DNA of 53,847 nucleotides from DASYXT01 sp035934555 (GTDB lineage Bacteria; Verrucomicrobiota; Verrucomicrobiia; Limisphaerales; UBA8199), in NCBI GenBank assembly GCA_035934555.1, contig DASYXT010000014.1, forward strand, positions 1 through 53,847, read 5' to 3'. Position 1 is the stretch's first letter; each line of letters opens with the position of its first letter. Shown piece by piece: positions 18,715 to 27,297 of the stretch. The notes beneath the pieces are model-generated. The model was given only the letters and a program-made list of their open reading frames with translations. It made no database searches and had not been told where the DNA came from. The position numbers and the translations under genes were made by a program.

Positions 18715-19656
18715 TTGGGTGACCAATACACCAACGTCGCAATAGTTCGGAGAAGTTTCCCGATCAGAGATTACGATCTGGATGCGACGCTCGATTCGGG
18801 CCAGGCGTTTCGCTGGCAAACGGTCGGCACGAGCTGGGTGGGCGTAATCGGTCAGCGCTGGGTGAGATTGCAGGCTGAGCAAAACCAGATTCTCGCTGAG
18901 ACCGTTGCGCCGGTCGAGGATTGGACCTGGCTAAAGACTTACCTCCAACTGGACCTTGATCTCGAACAGGTCCTGCAGACTTTTCCCACTGATCCCTCAA
19001 TGCAAGCAGCGGTCACCGCTTGCCGTGGCTTGCGGCTGTTGCGGCAGGACCCTTGGGAATGCCTGGCGTCTTTCATCTGCTCTTCCACGAAGCAAATCGT
19101 GCAAATCAGGCAGATCATCGCTTTGCTCAGCGGGCGGTTCGGCGAACCGCTCTCCTGTCCGGATTCACACGGCCCGGCCTGGAGTTTCCCGACTGCTGAG
19201 CGCCTGGCGCAGGCCACCGAAGCCGAGTTGCTCGCCTGTAAACTGGGGTTCCGGGCCAAGTACCTGCGAGCTGCGGCGCAACGCGTGGCGGCCGGCGATT
19301 TGGACTTGAGCCGTTTGGGCGCGTTGCGGTTGGAATCGGCGCGCGAGCAACTGCTCGAGTTACCCGGCGTCGGCCGCAAGATTGCCGATTGTGTACTGCT
19401 TTTTGCGTACGGTTTCCCAGGTGCGTTCCCTGTCGATGTCTGGATTTCCCGCGCGTTACGCCAACTCTATTTTCCACGCCGTCGTGTTACGTTGCGCCGC
19501 TTGCACGAGTTCAGCGCGTCGCATTTCGGCCCGCAGGGAGGGTTCGCTCAGCAATACCTGTTTCATTTTGTCCGTCGCTTTCCCCAAGCCGGCGGGGCGT
19601 GCCGGGCACGCTCCAGTCGCGGCAAAAAGCATCCTCGCCGCGTGTTGGGGTCATAG
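18715..19656 (+). CDS. OGG-type 8-oxoguanine DNA glycosylase/AP lyase
   Basis: About 313 residues from a TTG at 18715, which has GGAAAGGGG 5 nt upstream. The frame is open to an ATG at 18595, but that extension would translate the hairpin repeat. Domains: an N-terminal OGG_N beta fold (DATLDSGQAFRWQTV, near 25-110) and a C-terminal HhH-GPD domain with the hairpin LLELPGVGRKIADCV. The catalytic Lys is in GVGRK and the catalytic Asp in PVDVWI, about 20 residues later. The family removes 8-oxoguanine from DNA and nicks the backbone by beta-lyase chemistry. The C-terminal 25 residues are Arg/Lys-rich. It stands alone, not in an evident operon. Confidence 0.9.
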   Translation: MGDQYTNVAIVRRSFPIRDYDLDATLDSGQAFRWQTVGTSWVGVIGQRWVRLQAEQNQILAETVAPVEDWTWLKTYLQLDLDLEQVLQTFPTDPSMQAAVTACRGLRLLRQDPWECLASFICSSTKQIVQIRQIIALLSGRFGEPLSCPDSHGPAWSFPTAERLAQATEAELLACKLGFRAKYLRAAAQRVAAGDLDLSRLGALRLESAREQLLELPGVGRKIADCVLLFAYGFPGAFPVDVWISRALRQLYFPRRRVTLRRLHEFSASHFGPQGGFAQQYLFHFVRRFPQAGGACRARSSRGKKHPRRVLGS

Positions 19657-19700
19657 ACTCCTATGATTGCGACCGTTGGCGAGTGAGGTAGCCTGGGTCG

Positions 19701-21530
19701 ATGAAAGCATCGAAGTTGGTCGCTGGCGCCGGCAGGGCGTGGCTCGCGATTCCCTGCCTTGGGGTTGTTTTGCTGGTCGTCGCCAAATCCCCGGCTGCAG
19801 GGCGTGCGTTCTCGCCAAACCCGGCGGAGGTTTTTGGGGTCGCCCACGTCGATGGCAAGTATTACCTGACACCGCAGCAGGATTTCCTGGACGAAGGCGC
19901 GGACCAGGTGCTGGCCACGGGCAGCAAAGTGATAAAACTTTATCTGACGCCGCGTCGCTATCCCTGGAACAGCCACTGGCCGGAGGGCATTACCAGTCTC
20001 GTGCAAATGGCCCAGACACCGTATTTCAAATCCGTCTTTGCCAAACCGTTTCACACCTACATCCTCACCGCCTATGCCATCGGGCGTGAGGACCACTATT
20101 GGACTACAGGCATCGACGCGGCGCAGGCAGCAGATGAAACCCGGCAATTCTATGACCTCACCCGGTACCTCTTGTCGGCCTACAAAGGCACCGGCAAAAC
20201 GTTTGTGTTGCAGCATTGGGAAGGGGATTGGGCGCTGCGGCACGGGTCAACCAAGCCTTACGACGCAACCTACGTGCCCAGCCCAACTGCCGTGCAAGGG
20301 ATGATTCAGTGGCTCAACGCGCGGCAAGCGGGGATCATTAAGGCCCGCGCCGAGGCGGGTTCAACGGACGTGCGGGTCTTCGGCGCAACCGAGGCAAACC
20401 GGTTGGAGGATTCGCTGGCCGGCAAACCGGGTGTGGCCAACTCCGTCTTACCTTTTACCACTGTCGATTTGGTTTCCTACTCCTGTTACGAGTCCCTGGA
20501 TTCACCCGCACATTTGGCGCGCGCGGTCGATTACCTCGCCGCGCACCTGCCGCCTACAGCCGTCTTCGGCCAGAACCCGCATAGTGTCTATTTGGGTGAA
20601 TTTGGGTATCCGGAGAACGGCAAGGGCGGTGTCGAGGAACTGAACCGGCGCATCGATACCGCGCTCGATGTGGTGCGCGATAAAGGCCTGCCCTGGGCCG
20701 TGTTCTGGGAGGTGTACTGCAACGAACCGGTTACGCGCGGATTGGCCCTGCCGCTCAATGGCGCGCAAAACGATGCGAACCTGCGCGGGTTCTGGATGAT
20801 CAAACCCGACGGCTCCCCGGCGTTGGCCTGGCATAGGTACCGGCGGCTGTTCGCGTTGGGGGATCGGCAACGTGTTACTACCCGCGCAATTAAATCTCAC
20901 GCGAAGCTGGTCTATAGCGAGCAGTTTCAGCGCCCGGACGGCGGGGACCTAGGCCCCGGCTGGACGCAGGCCGCGCATTACGGATTGGTGGCGGAAAGCA
21001 TTGCGCATCACCGGTTGCATTTGGAAGTGCCCGACGGCCGAAATATTCCCTGGGGCTCCGCCACGCTCGATCTGAGCAATCCCGCAGTGCTCGGGCACGG
21101 CCTGCAACCGGGGGATTATTTCGAGCTTACGTTAGAGCGCTTGGGCCCCGAGGGCGCGCTCGGGGTCGAGCTATTCGATTCAGATCAATTGCGGGTCGGC
21201 TCAGGTTTTGGCAGCGGTCCGGCGTCGTTGGAAACCTGGAATGGCAAAACCTGGGTTCCGATCAGTTTGGACGCACACGGCCGGCCCCTGGCCTTTGATT
21301 GGAACAAGCCCCGCACGCTCGGTGTTTGCTTCGATTCTGCGGACGGTTATCGCGCCACATTCAGTTATTACATTGACGGTGCCTACGCCGGCTCCTGGCT
21401 GGTCGCAACCGGTCAGCACACCCTCGATAAATTTGGCATTTATGTGCAGTCAAAGACCTCAGGCGCAGCGTTCGATTTCGACGTCTTGAATGTCTATGAA
21501 CACCGTCCTGCGCGAAAGACTTTCAATTAA
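19701..21530 (+). CDS. Secreted glycoside-hydrolase-like protein (clan A-like barrel plus lectin-like end)
   Basis: 609 residues. A signal segment (AWLAIPCLGVVLLVVAK, cleavage near AAGRA) leads into a barrel-like region (about 35-390). It has paired acidic motifs VLQHWEGDWALR and YLGEFGYPENG, plus WAVFWEVYCNEP, resembling the acid/base and nucleophile strands of clan GH-A enzymes. The last 200 residues are strand-rich with a LamG/jelly-roll look (KTWVPISLDAHGRPLAFDWN, YIDGAYAGSW), suggesting a carbohydrate-binding end. I cannot name the family or substrate. It precedes comB on the same strand with a 107-bp gap. It may belong functionally with the polysaccharide enzymes that follow. Confidence 0.6.
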   Translation: MKASKLVAGAGRAWLAIPCLGVVLLVVAKSPAAGRAFSPNPAEVFGVAHVDGKYYLTPQQDFLDEGADQVLATGSKVIKLYLTPRRYPWNSHWPEGITSLVQMAQTPYFKSVFAKPFHTYILTAYAIGREDHYWTTGIDAAQAADETRQFYDLTRYLLSAYKGTGKTFVLQHWEGDWALRHGSTKPYDATYVPSPTAVQGMIQWLNARQAGIIKARAEAGSTDVRVFGATEANRLEDSLAGKPGVANSVLPFTTVDLVSYSCYESLDSPAHLARAVDYLAAHLPPTAVFGQNPHSVYLGEFGYPENGKGGVEELNRRIDTALDVVRDKGLPWAVFWEVYCNEPVTRGLALPLNGAQNDANLRGFWMIKPDGSPALAWHRYRRLFALGDRQRVTTRAIKSHAKLVYSEQFQRPDGGDLGPGWTQAAHYGLVAESIAHHRLHLEVPDGRNIPWGSATLDLSNPAVLGHGLQPGDYFELTLERLGPEGALGVELFDSDQLRVGSGFGSGPASLETWNGKTWVPISLDAHGRPLAFDWNKPRTLGVCFDSADGYRATFSYYIDGAYAGSWLVATGQHTLDKFGIYVQSKTSGAAFDFDVLNVYEHRPARKTFN

Positions 21531-21637
21531 GGCGCGCCTTTGGGCTGGCCGAGCGGGTGCAAGTCGCACGATTGTATCAGGCTCATTGGGCTCACTCCGG
21601 CTTGCCTCCCTTCACCCTGTAAGTTAACAATGCGCCG

Positions 21638-22399
21638 GTGAGCGCCCTTGAAGTCCTGTTCACCCCTGCCGATTTTGCCGCGTTAGGCCGACGCGATCTG
21701 GGTCAAACCGATTGTGTGGTTTTCGACGTGCTGCGCGCCACCAGCAGTATGATCACTGCGCTGGCCGATGGCGCTGAGGCAATTATCCCTGTGGCTGAAA
21801 TTCCTGAGGCGCTTGAGGTCCATCGAACCTATCCCGATGCGCTGCTGGCCGGCGAGCGCAATGGCGTGCGCATACCGGCCGAGTTGGCCGGTGGCACCGC
21901 CTTCGACCTGGGCAACTCACCGCGTGAGTTTACACCAGCACGCGTGCGCGGGCGGAGAATTATCATGAGCACCACCAACGGCACACGCGCTTTGCGCGCG
22001 TGCGCCGGCGCCCGAACCGTCCTCGCCTGCGCCTTCTTGAACTTGACCAGGACGGCCAACTGGCTCGTCCGGGCTGCGCCCGCGCAGCTTCTGGTGGTCT
22101 GCAGTGGCACTTACGAGGAAGCCGCTTATGAAGATGTTTTAGGAGCGGGTGCCTTGTGCGATTTGCTCTGGGACCGTTTTGGCGGGGAACGGGCGGCTGA
22201 TTCAGCTTATCTCGCGCGGCAGGCCTACCGGTCAGATTCGGCGCGCCTGACGGAGGCCGTTTCGGGGTCGCGGAATGGGCGCCGTTTAATGGGTCGTAGC
22301 GAGCTGCGCGATGATGTCGCATTTTGTTGTCAACGCGACACCCATCCTGTTGTGGCGCAACTGGACCGCGGAGGGATGCTGAGGCGGGTCGCGCAATAA
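21638..22399 (+). CDS. comB: 2-phosphosulfolactate phosphatase (ComB)
   Basis: 253 residues from a GTG at 21638; the ATG 9 nt upstream is out of frame and stops at once. The family pattern is clear: CVVFDVLRATSSMITAL with the catalytic Asp/Arg segment, LLAGERNGVRIP, FDLGNSPREF, the very conserved IIMSTTNGTRAL, and LDRGGMLRR at the end. ComB hydrolyses 2-phosphosulfolactate to sulfolactate, a step toward coenzyme M in archaea. Bacteria with ComB alone may make sulfolactate for other ends. No comA or comC is in the window, so the pathway here cannot be fixed. Confidence 0.9.
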   Translation: MSALEVLFTPADFAALGRRDLGQTDCVVFDVLRATSSMITALADGAEAIIPVAEIPEALEVHRTYPDALLAGERNGVRIPAELAGGTAFDLGNSPREFTPARVRGRRIIMSTTNGTRALRACAGARTVLACAFLNLTRTANWLVRAAPAQLLVVCSGTYEEAAYEDVLGAGALCDLLWDRFGGERAADSAYLARQAYRSDSARLTEAVSGSRNGRRLMGRSELRDDVAFCCQRDTHPVVAQLDRGGMLRRVAQ

Positions 22400-22434
22400 C
22401 AGGCCTGCCGAAAAGCGCGGGAGGAGTATTCAAA

Positions 22435-22507
22435 GAATTCAACAGGAGCAAGCAGAGGAAACAGAGAAGCAGAATCTCTGTTCTCTCTGCTTGCTCTTGT
22501 TAAATTC
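22435..22507. repeat. Long imperfect inverted repeat after comB
   Basis: Arms of 33 nt (22435-22467 and 22475-22507) pair at 29 positions around a 7-nt loop AGCAGAA. The arms contain GAGCAAGCAGAG and its complement CTCTGCTTGCTC. It could terminate comB transcription, but no U-tract follows. It may instead be a dispersed repeat. Confidence 0.7.
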
Positions 22508-22716
22508 CTGGAGCCTGGAGCAATCGTAGCGGGATGAAATGCTCGCCTGACACAGAAAAGTGTTTTACGATACTCGTGATTTTCCGACGGTCTGTGCCGG
22601 CTTCGTCACGGAGCCCTGAAGATTGTTGTGTTGCGCCGACGCCGTCTGGACTTTGGCCACCCTTGACTTTGTTCGTATCCTCCCGGTTTAATGCTCAGAT
22701 GCGGCTGCGCCTGCTC
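22508..22716. other. Leader region of the GH127 gene
   Basis: The 209 bp between the inverted repeat and the chosen GH127 start. The GH127 frame is open back to 22534, but the residues there look non-coding in character. No clear promoter was seen. Confidence 0.35.
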
Positions 22717-25194
22717 ATGAACCGAACTTCTGTTCACGTTTCTCGAACTTTGGTGTGTGCGGGGCTGTTGTCTATATTGCCCATGATTTCGCCGGCTCAG
22801 CCGGAGCCGAATTTGGTGCAGGTGGTGAATTCCGCTCCCGCAATCGGGACGAACTCTTTCTACACGAGCAACCGCGCCCCGCTCGCCCCCAGCCCGCTGA
22901 TCAAGCTGCCGATTGGCAGCATCCGTCCGGAAGGTTGGCTGCGCCATGAGCTTGAATTGGAAGCCAACGGCATGACGGGGCACCTGCCGGAGATTTCGAA
23001 GTGGTGCAAGTTCGAGGGGAACGCCTGGAGTGATCCGCAGGGTCAGGGCCACAGCGGCTGGGAAGAACTGCCTTATTGGCTTAAGGGTTATGGCGATTTG
23101 GGTTACGTGCTGAAGGATCCGGCGATTATCCAAACCGCGCGCAAGTGGACCGATGCCGTGCTGGCGAGCCAGGAACCGGACGGCTGGTTCGGGCCGCGCA
23201 CGCTCAAGAGCAGTCTCGATGGGAAACCGGACCTGTGGCCGCACATGATTATGTGCAACGTGCTGCAGTCTTTTTATGAGGCGACAGGCGACCCGCGGGT
23301 CCTGCCGTTCCTTAGCAAATATTTCCGCTGGCTGAATAGCCTGCCGGCGGAGGATTTTGGGGCGGGTTACTGGCCCAAACTGCGCTTCGGCGACAGCATT
23401 GAAACGGCTTACTGGCTGTATAACCGCACCGGCGAGCCGTGGTTGCTGGAGCTGGCCGCAAAGATTCACCAGCACATGGGCCGCTGGGATACCGGAATTA
23501 TCAACTGGCACAACGTGAATATCGCGCAGGGTTTCCGCGAGCCCGGGGTGTTTTTTCAGCAGGAAGGCAATCCCGAGCTGCTCGGCCAGGCCGAGCGCAA
23601 TTACCAGCAGGTGATGGGCCTGTATGGGCAGTTCCCCGGCGGCGGTTTCGCGGGCGACGAAAACTGCCGTCCAGGTTATGGCGACCCGCGCCAGGGATTC
23701 GAAACCTGCGGGATTGTCGAGTTCATGCACTCCTTCGAGATGCTGACGAAAATCTCCGGCAACCCGGTTTGGGCGGACCGCTGTGAGGACCTCGCCTTTA
23801 ATTCGCTCCCGGCCGCGCTGACGCCCGACCTGAAAGCGCTCCATTATCTTACGTGCGCAAACCAGGTTCAACTCGACAAAAACAACAAAGCCCCCGATAT
23901 CGACAATGGCGGCACGATGTTCTCTTACAGCCCCGATGCGGTCTATCGTTGCTGCCAGCATAACGTGTCCCACGGCTGGCCCTATTTTGCCGAGGAACTG
24001 TGGCTCGCGACCCCCGACGCCGGCTTGTGTGTCTCCCTTTATGCCGCCAGTGAAGTGGAAGCCAAAGTGGCCGCCGGGACCACGGTGCATCTGAGTGAGC
24101 AAACGGAATACCCGTTTGCAGATACGGTTAAGCTGAAGGTTGGCACTGCTGAGCCGGTCCGATTTCCGCTTTATTTGCGCATTCCCCAATGGTGCGGCGA
24201 GCCGGCGGTGTCCGTAAACGGCAGGCCGCTTGCCTTCCAGGCGCGCCCGGACGCCTATGTGCGCCTGGAGCGCCAATGGCATGACGGTGATCGGATTGAG
24301 TTGCGCCTGCCGATGCAAGTGGACGTCCGGTCCTGGCCCACCAACCACAACGCTGTTTCGGTTAATTATGGCCCGCTCAGTTTCTCCTTGGACATCGGTG
24401 AACGGTGGTCACGCTATGGCGGCAGCGATGCCTGGCCAGAGTGGGAAGTGTTTCCGACGACGCCCTGGAATTACGGCCTGGTGCTGGAGCAAACCGAAGC
24501 CGCCAAAGCTTTCCAGGTGATTCATCGCAAGGGCAACCCCGATTCTCCATTCACGGCGCAAAGCTGCCCGATTGGATTGCGTGCACACGCCCGCAGAATT
24601 CCAGCCTGGAAGCTGGATGCGGAAGGTATGGTGGGGCTCCTGCAAGCCAGTCCCGTGAAGAGTACCGAGCCTCTCGAGACCGTGACCCTTATCCCCATGG
24701 GCGCCGCGCGGCTGCGGATTAGCTGTTTCCCGGTGATTGGCACCGGGGCAGATGCCCATGAATGGGTCGCTCCCAAGGCGCTGCCGGTGTCTGCTTCGCA
24801 CTGCAATCCCAGCGACACCCTCGAAGCGCTGGTGAACGCTCGCCAACCCGTTAACTCCAACGATCATTCCCTCCCGCGGTTTACGTGGTGGGACCATCGC
24901 GGCACGAAAGAATGGGTCCAGTATGACTTCGGAGGTTCCAAGAAGATTTCGGCAATGGACGTTTACTGGTTTGATGACACAGGGGTAGGCTCGTGCCGGG
25001 TGCCTGAATCGTGGCGCGTCCTCTATCAACAAGGCGAGCGTTGGTTGCCGGTGCAGGGCGCCTCGCCAGGCGGCCTGAAGCGTGATGCCTTTAACCGGCT
25101 GACCTTCACACCCATTAGCACCACTGCCGTGCGCCTGGAAGTCCAGCTCCAGCCCGATTTTTCCGGCGGCATTCTCGCATGGAAAATCGAATGA
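22717..25194 (+). CDS. Secreted beta-L-arabinofuranosidase-like glycoside hydrolase (GH127)
   Basis: About 825 residues from the ATG at 22717, which opens a signal peptide ending MISPAQPEP. An ATG at 22699 is an alternative, and 22534 would add about 60 non-signal residues. The barrel of GH127 is recognisable: PIGSIRPEGWLRHEL, GWEELPYWLKGY, FETCGIVEFMHS with the likely acid Glu, and VYRCCQHNVSHGW with the Cys pair. In the characterised enzyme HypBA1 a zinc-bound Cys is the nucleophile. Beta domains follow. The last 130 residues (FTWWDHRGTKEWVQYDFGG) look like an F5/8-type or similar sugar-binding module. Substrates in the family are arabinofuranosides of plant or glycoprotein glycans. It is the first gene of a plus-strand run of secreted polysaccharide enzymes. 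Confidence 0.88.
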   Translation: MNRTSVHVSRTLVCAGLLSILPMISPAQPEPNLVQVVNSAPAIGTNSFYTSNRAPLAPSPLIKLPIGSIRPEGWLRHELELEANGMTGHLPEISKWCKFEGNAWSDPQGQGHSGWEELPYWLKGYGDLGYVLKDPAIIQTARKWTDAVLASQEPDGWFGPRTLKSSLDGKPDLWPHMIMCNVLQSFYEATGDPRVLPFLSKYFRWLNSLPAEDFGAGYWPKLRFGDSIETAYWLYNRTGEPWLLELAAKIHQHMGRWDTGIINWHNVNIAQGFREPGVFFQQEGNPELLGQAERNYQQVMGLYGQFPGGGFAGDENCRPGYGDPRQGFETCGIVEFMHSFEMLTKISGNPVWADRCEDLAFNSLPAALTPDLKALHYLTCANQVQLDKNNKAPDIDNGGTMFSYSPDAVYRCCQHNVSHGWPYFAEELWLATPDAGLCVSLYAASEVEAKVAAGTTVHLSEQTEYPFADTVKLKVGTAEPVRFPLYLRIPQWCGEPAVSVNGRPLAFQARPDAYVRLERQWHDGDRIELRLPMQVDVRSWPTNHNAVSVNYGPLSFSLDIGERWSRYGGSDAWPEWEVFPTTPWNYGLVLEQTEAAKAFQVIHRKGNPDSPFTAQSCPIGLRAHARRIPAWKLDAEGMVGLLQASPVKSTEPLETVTLIPMGAARLRISCFPVIGTGADAHEWVAPKALPVSASHCNPSDTLEALVNARQPVNSNDHSLPRFTWWDHRGTKEWVQYDFGGSKKISAMDVYWFDDTGVGSCRVPESWRVLYQQGERWLPVQGASPGGLKRDAFNRLTFTPISTTAVRLEVQLQPDFSGGILAWKIE

Positions 25195-25205
25195 CCTTGG
25201 CGTCC

Positions 25206-25244
25206 CTGCAAGATAGACAACGCGCAAGGCATGCGCTCTTGCAG
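25206..25244. promoter_or_regulatory. Inverted repeat between GH127 and GH2 genes
   Basis: CTGCAAGA (25206-25213) and TCTTGCAG (25237-25244) form a perfect 8-bp inverted repeat with a 23-nt middle, about 55 bp before the GH2 start. It may be a terminator-like stem or a regulator site; the role is unknown. Confidence 0.3.
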
Positions 25245-25299
25245 TGCTAGAAAGCAGCATCGGAAACTTGGCTTTGAATAATACTGCTCAAAACTCATT

Positions 25300-27123
25300 A
25301 TGAACCTCGTCTCACTAAAACATTTCGCTGTTCTGACACTTCTTGGCGCTCTGCCGCTGCGCGCCGCTGACTGGGCGCCGGCGAAGGGCCCGCTCCAAAC
25401 GCGTTGGGCAAAAGACGTCTCCCCCTCCAACGCGCACCCGGAGTACCCGCGCCCTCAATTCGAGCGGTCGGAATGGCTCAATTTGAATGGCCTCTGGGAT
25501 TTCGCCATCGCACCCATGGACGCGCTTCAGCCGGCCGACTTCGGTTCGAAGATTCTGGTGCCGTTCCCGGTGGAATCGGCTCTCTCAGGGGTGATGAAAC
25601 CGGTAAGCGACAACGAGCGACTTTGGTATCGCCGCACGTTCGAGTTGCCGCGGCGCTGGCTCAGCCGCCGTGTTTTGTTAAACTTTGGCGCAGTGGATTT
25701 TGAAGCCACGGTCTGGGTGAACGGGAGGAAGGTTGGTCAGCATCGCGGCGGGTATGACGGGTTCAGCTTCGACATCACCGAGGCCCTACAGCCGCGAGGT
25801 CCCAACGAACTCGTGGTGAGTGTGATTGATCCTACAGACGCCGGAACGCAGCCGCGCGGCAAACAGGTCCGCCACCCGAATGGTATTTGGTACACCTCGA
25901 CCAGCGGGATTTGGCAAACGGTTTGGCTTGAGCCGGTCAGCGCGGCCCATTTCACCGCGCTGAACATCGTGCCCAACGTGGACGATTCCTCCGTGAGTGT
26001 TCAACCCATGACAACCGCTTTGCTCGGCGGGTTCGAGGTTGAGTTGAGCGTGCGTGACGGCGGGCACCGCGTCGCCACTGTGCTCGCCCAGCCGGGGCGC
26101 GCCACCGCCCTGGCGATCAAGGACGCCAAACTTTGGTCACCAGAGGACCCGCACTTGTATCAAGTTGTGGCCAGCCTTAAACTTGGCAACCGTCGGGTCG
26201 ATCGGGTCGAAAGCTATTTCGGGATGCGCAAAATCTCGCTCGGCAAGGACGAGCACGGGTTCACCCGCCTGCTGTTGAATAATCGGCCTTATTTCCAATT
26301 CGGCCCGCTGGACCAGGGCTTCTGGCCCGACGGCATTTACACCGCACCAACCGACGCCGCACTGCGTTTCGACATCGAGATGACAAAAAAGCTCGGGTTT
26401 AACCTTGCGCGCAAGCACGTCAAGGTCGAGCCCGACCGCTGGTACTATTGGTGCGACAAGTTGGGATTGTTGGTTTGGCAGGACATGCCCAGCGGCGACC
26501 GGTTTATTGGGGATCGTGACTCGGATATCACGCGCTCGCCGGAATCGGCTTCTGAGTTCGAGCAGGAATTAACGGCGCTGGTCGATGGCCGCCGCAACCA
26601 TCCGTGCATCGTCATGTGGGTGCCTTACAACGAGGGCTGGGGCCAGTGGAACACCGCGCACGTAGTCGATTTGATCAAAAACCTGGACCCTTCGCGGCTG
26701 GTGGATGATGCCAGTGGTTGGGCCGACCGCGGGGTGGGCGATGTGAATGATATGCATAGATATCCCGGCCCCGGCGCACCGCAACCCGAGGAGAAGCGGG
26801 CGATTGTGCTGGGCGAATTCGGCGGCCTGGGGCTGCCGGTGAGCGGGCATACCTGGCAAGCCGAGAAGAATTGGGGCTATCGGAGCTTCACCAATAGTGC
26901 GGCGCTCACGTCGGCCTATCTCGATTTGGTCAACAAACTTTCGCCGCTGATTGACGAGAAAGGTCTTTCGGCTGCGGTGTACACCCAAACCACGGACGTC
27001 GAAGTTGAGGTCAACGGGCTCATGACGTACGACCGTGAGTTGGTGAAGATGGATTGGCAAAAGATCGCCGCGGCTAATCGCGAATGCCGCCGCGCCCAGG
27101 CCGCGTTGACCAACTCCCGCTAA
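25300..27123 (+). CDS. Secreted GH2 family beta-galactosidase/glucuronidase-like enzyme
   Basis: 607 residues with a signal peptide (MNLVSLKHFAVLTLLGALPL, cleavage near RAA). The N-terminal sugar-binding jelly roll (about 40-190) shows LWYRRTFELP, VNGRKVGQHRGGYDGFSFDI and the HPNGIWYTSTSGIWQTVWLE segment typical of GH2. An Ig-like beta domain (about 195-290) follows, then the TIM barrel. The acid/base Glu is in IVMWVPYNEGWG and the nucleophile Glu in IVLGEFGG. Substrate specificity cannot be set by eye; beta-galactoside or uronide links of plant polysaccharides fit the setting. Same strand as the GH127 gene, 105 bp downstream. Confidence 0.9.
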   Translation: MNLVSLKHFAVLTLLGALPLRAADWAPAKGPLQTRWAKDVSPSNAHPEYPRPQFERSEWLNLNGLWDFAIAPMDALQPADFGSKILVPFPVESALSGVMKPVSDNERLWYRRTFELPRRWLSRRVLLNFGAVDFEATVWVNGRKVGQHRGGYDGFSFDITEALQPRGPNELVVSVIDPTDAGTQPRGKQVRHPNGIWYTSTSGIWQTVWLEPVSAAHFTALNIVPNVDDSSVSVQPMTTALLGGFEVELSVRDGGHRVATVLAQPGRATALAIKDAKLWSPEDPHLYQVVASLKLGNRRVDRVESYFGMRKISLGKDEHGFTRLLLNNRPYFQFGPLDQGFWPDGIYTAPTDAALRFDIEMTKKLGFNLARKHVKVEPDRWYYWCDKLGLLVWQDMPSGDRFIGDRDSDITRSPESASEFEQELTALVDGRRNHPCIVMWVPYNEGWGQWNTAHVVDLIKNLDPSRLVDDASGWADRGVGDVNDMHRYPGPGAPQPEEKRAIVLGEFGGLGLPVSGHTWQAEKNWGYRSFTNSAALTSAYLDLVNKLSPLIDEKGLSAAVYTQTTDVEVEVNGLMTYDRELVKMDWQKIAAANRECRRAQAALTNSR

Positions 27124-27174
27124 GGCGACGCAGCAATGAACAGAAACCAGCAAACGAAACGAACGGGACACACC

Positions 27175-27253
27175 GGAGCGCGGACTTTAGTCCGCAGCAA
27201 GGTCCGGCGCGGCGGGATTTTCGAATGGTGCTGCGGACTAAAGTCCGCGCTCC
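27175..27253. repeat. REP-like palindromic element, copy B
   Basis: The most compact and symmetric copy, about 79 bp. GGAGCGCGGACTTTAGTCCG then CAGCAA begins it; TGCTGCGGACTAAAGTCCGC then GCTCC ends it. The middle GGCGGGATTTTCGAATG is shared with copy C, and a flanking GCCTTCACTGA is also shared with copy C. It fills the gap between the GH2 and pectate-lyase-like genes. Confidence 0.8.
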
Positions 27254-27297
27254 TCCCGCCTTCACTGAAGAGGTACTTGTTGCGCACGGCTAGGGCG

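Noticed and set aside
22606..24348. 580-residue minus-strand frame opposite the GH127 gene
   Set aside because: GH127 motifs on the plus strand are unambiguous, and the antisense product has no recognisable features.
27136..27297. N-terminal extension of the pectate-lyase-like frame
   Set aside because: It translates palindromic element B and hides the signal peptide, so the start at 27298 is preferred.
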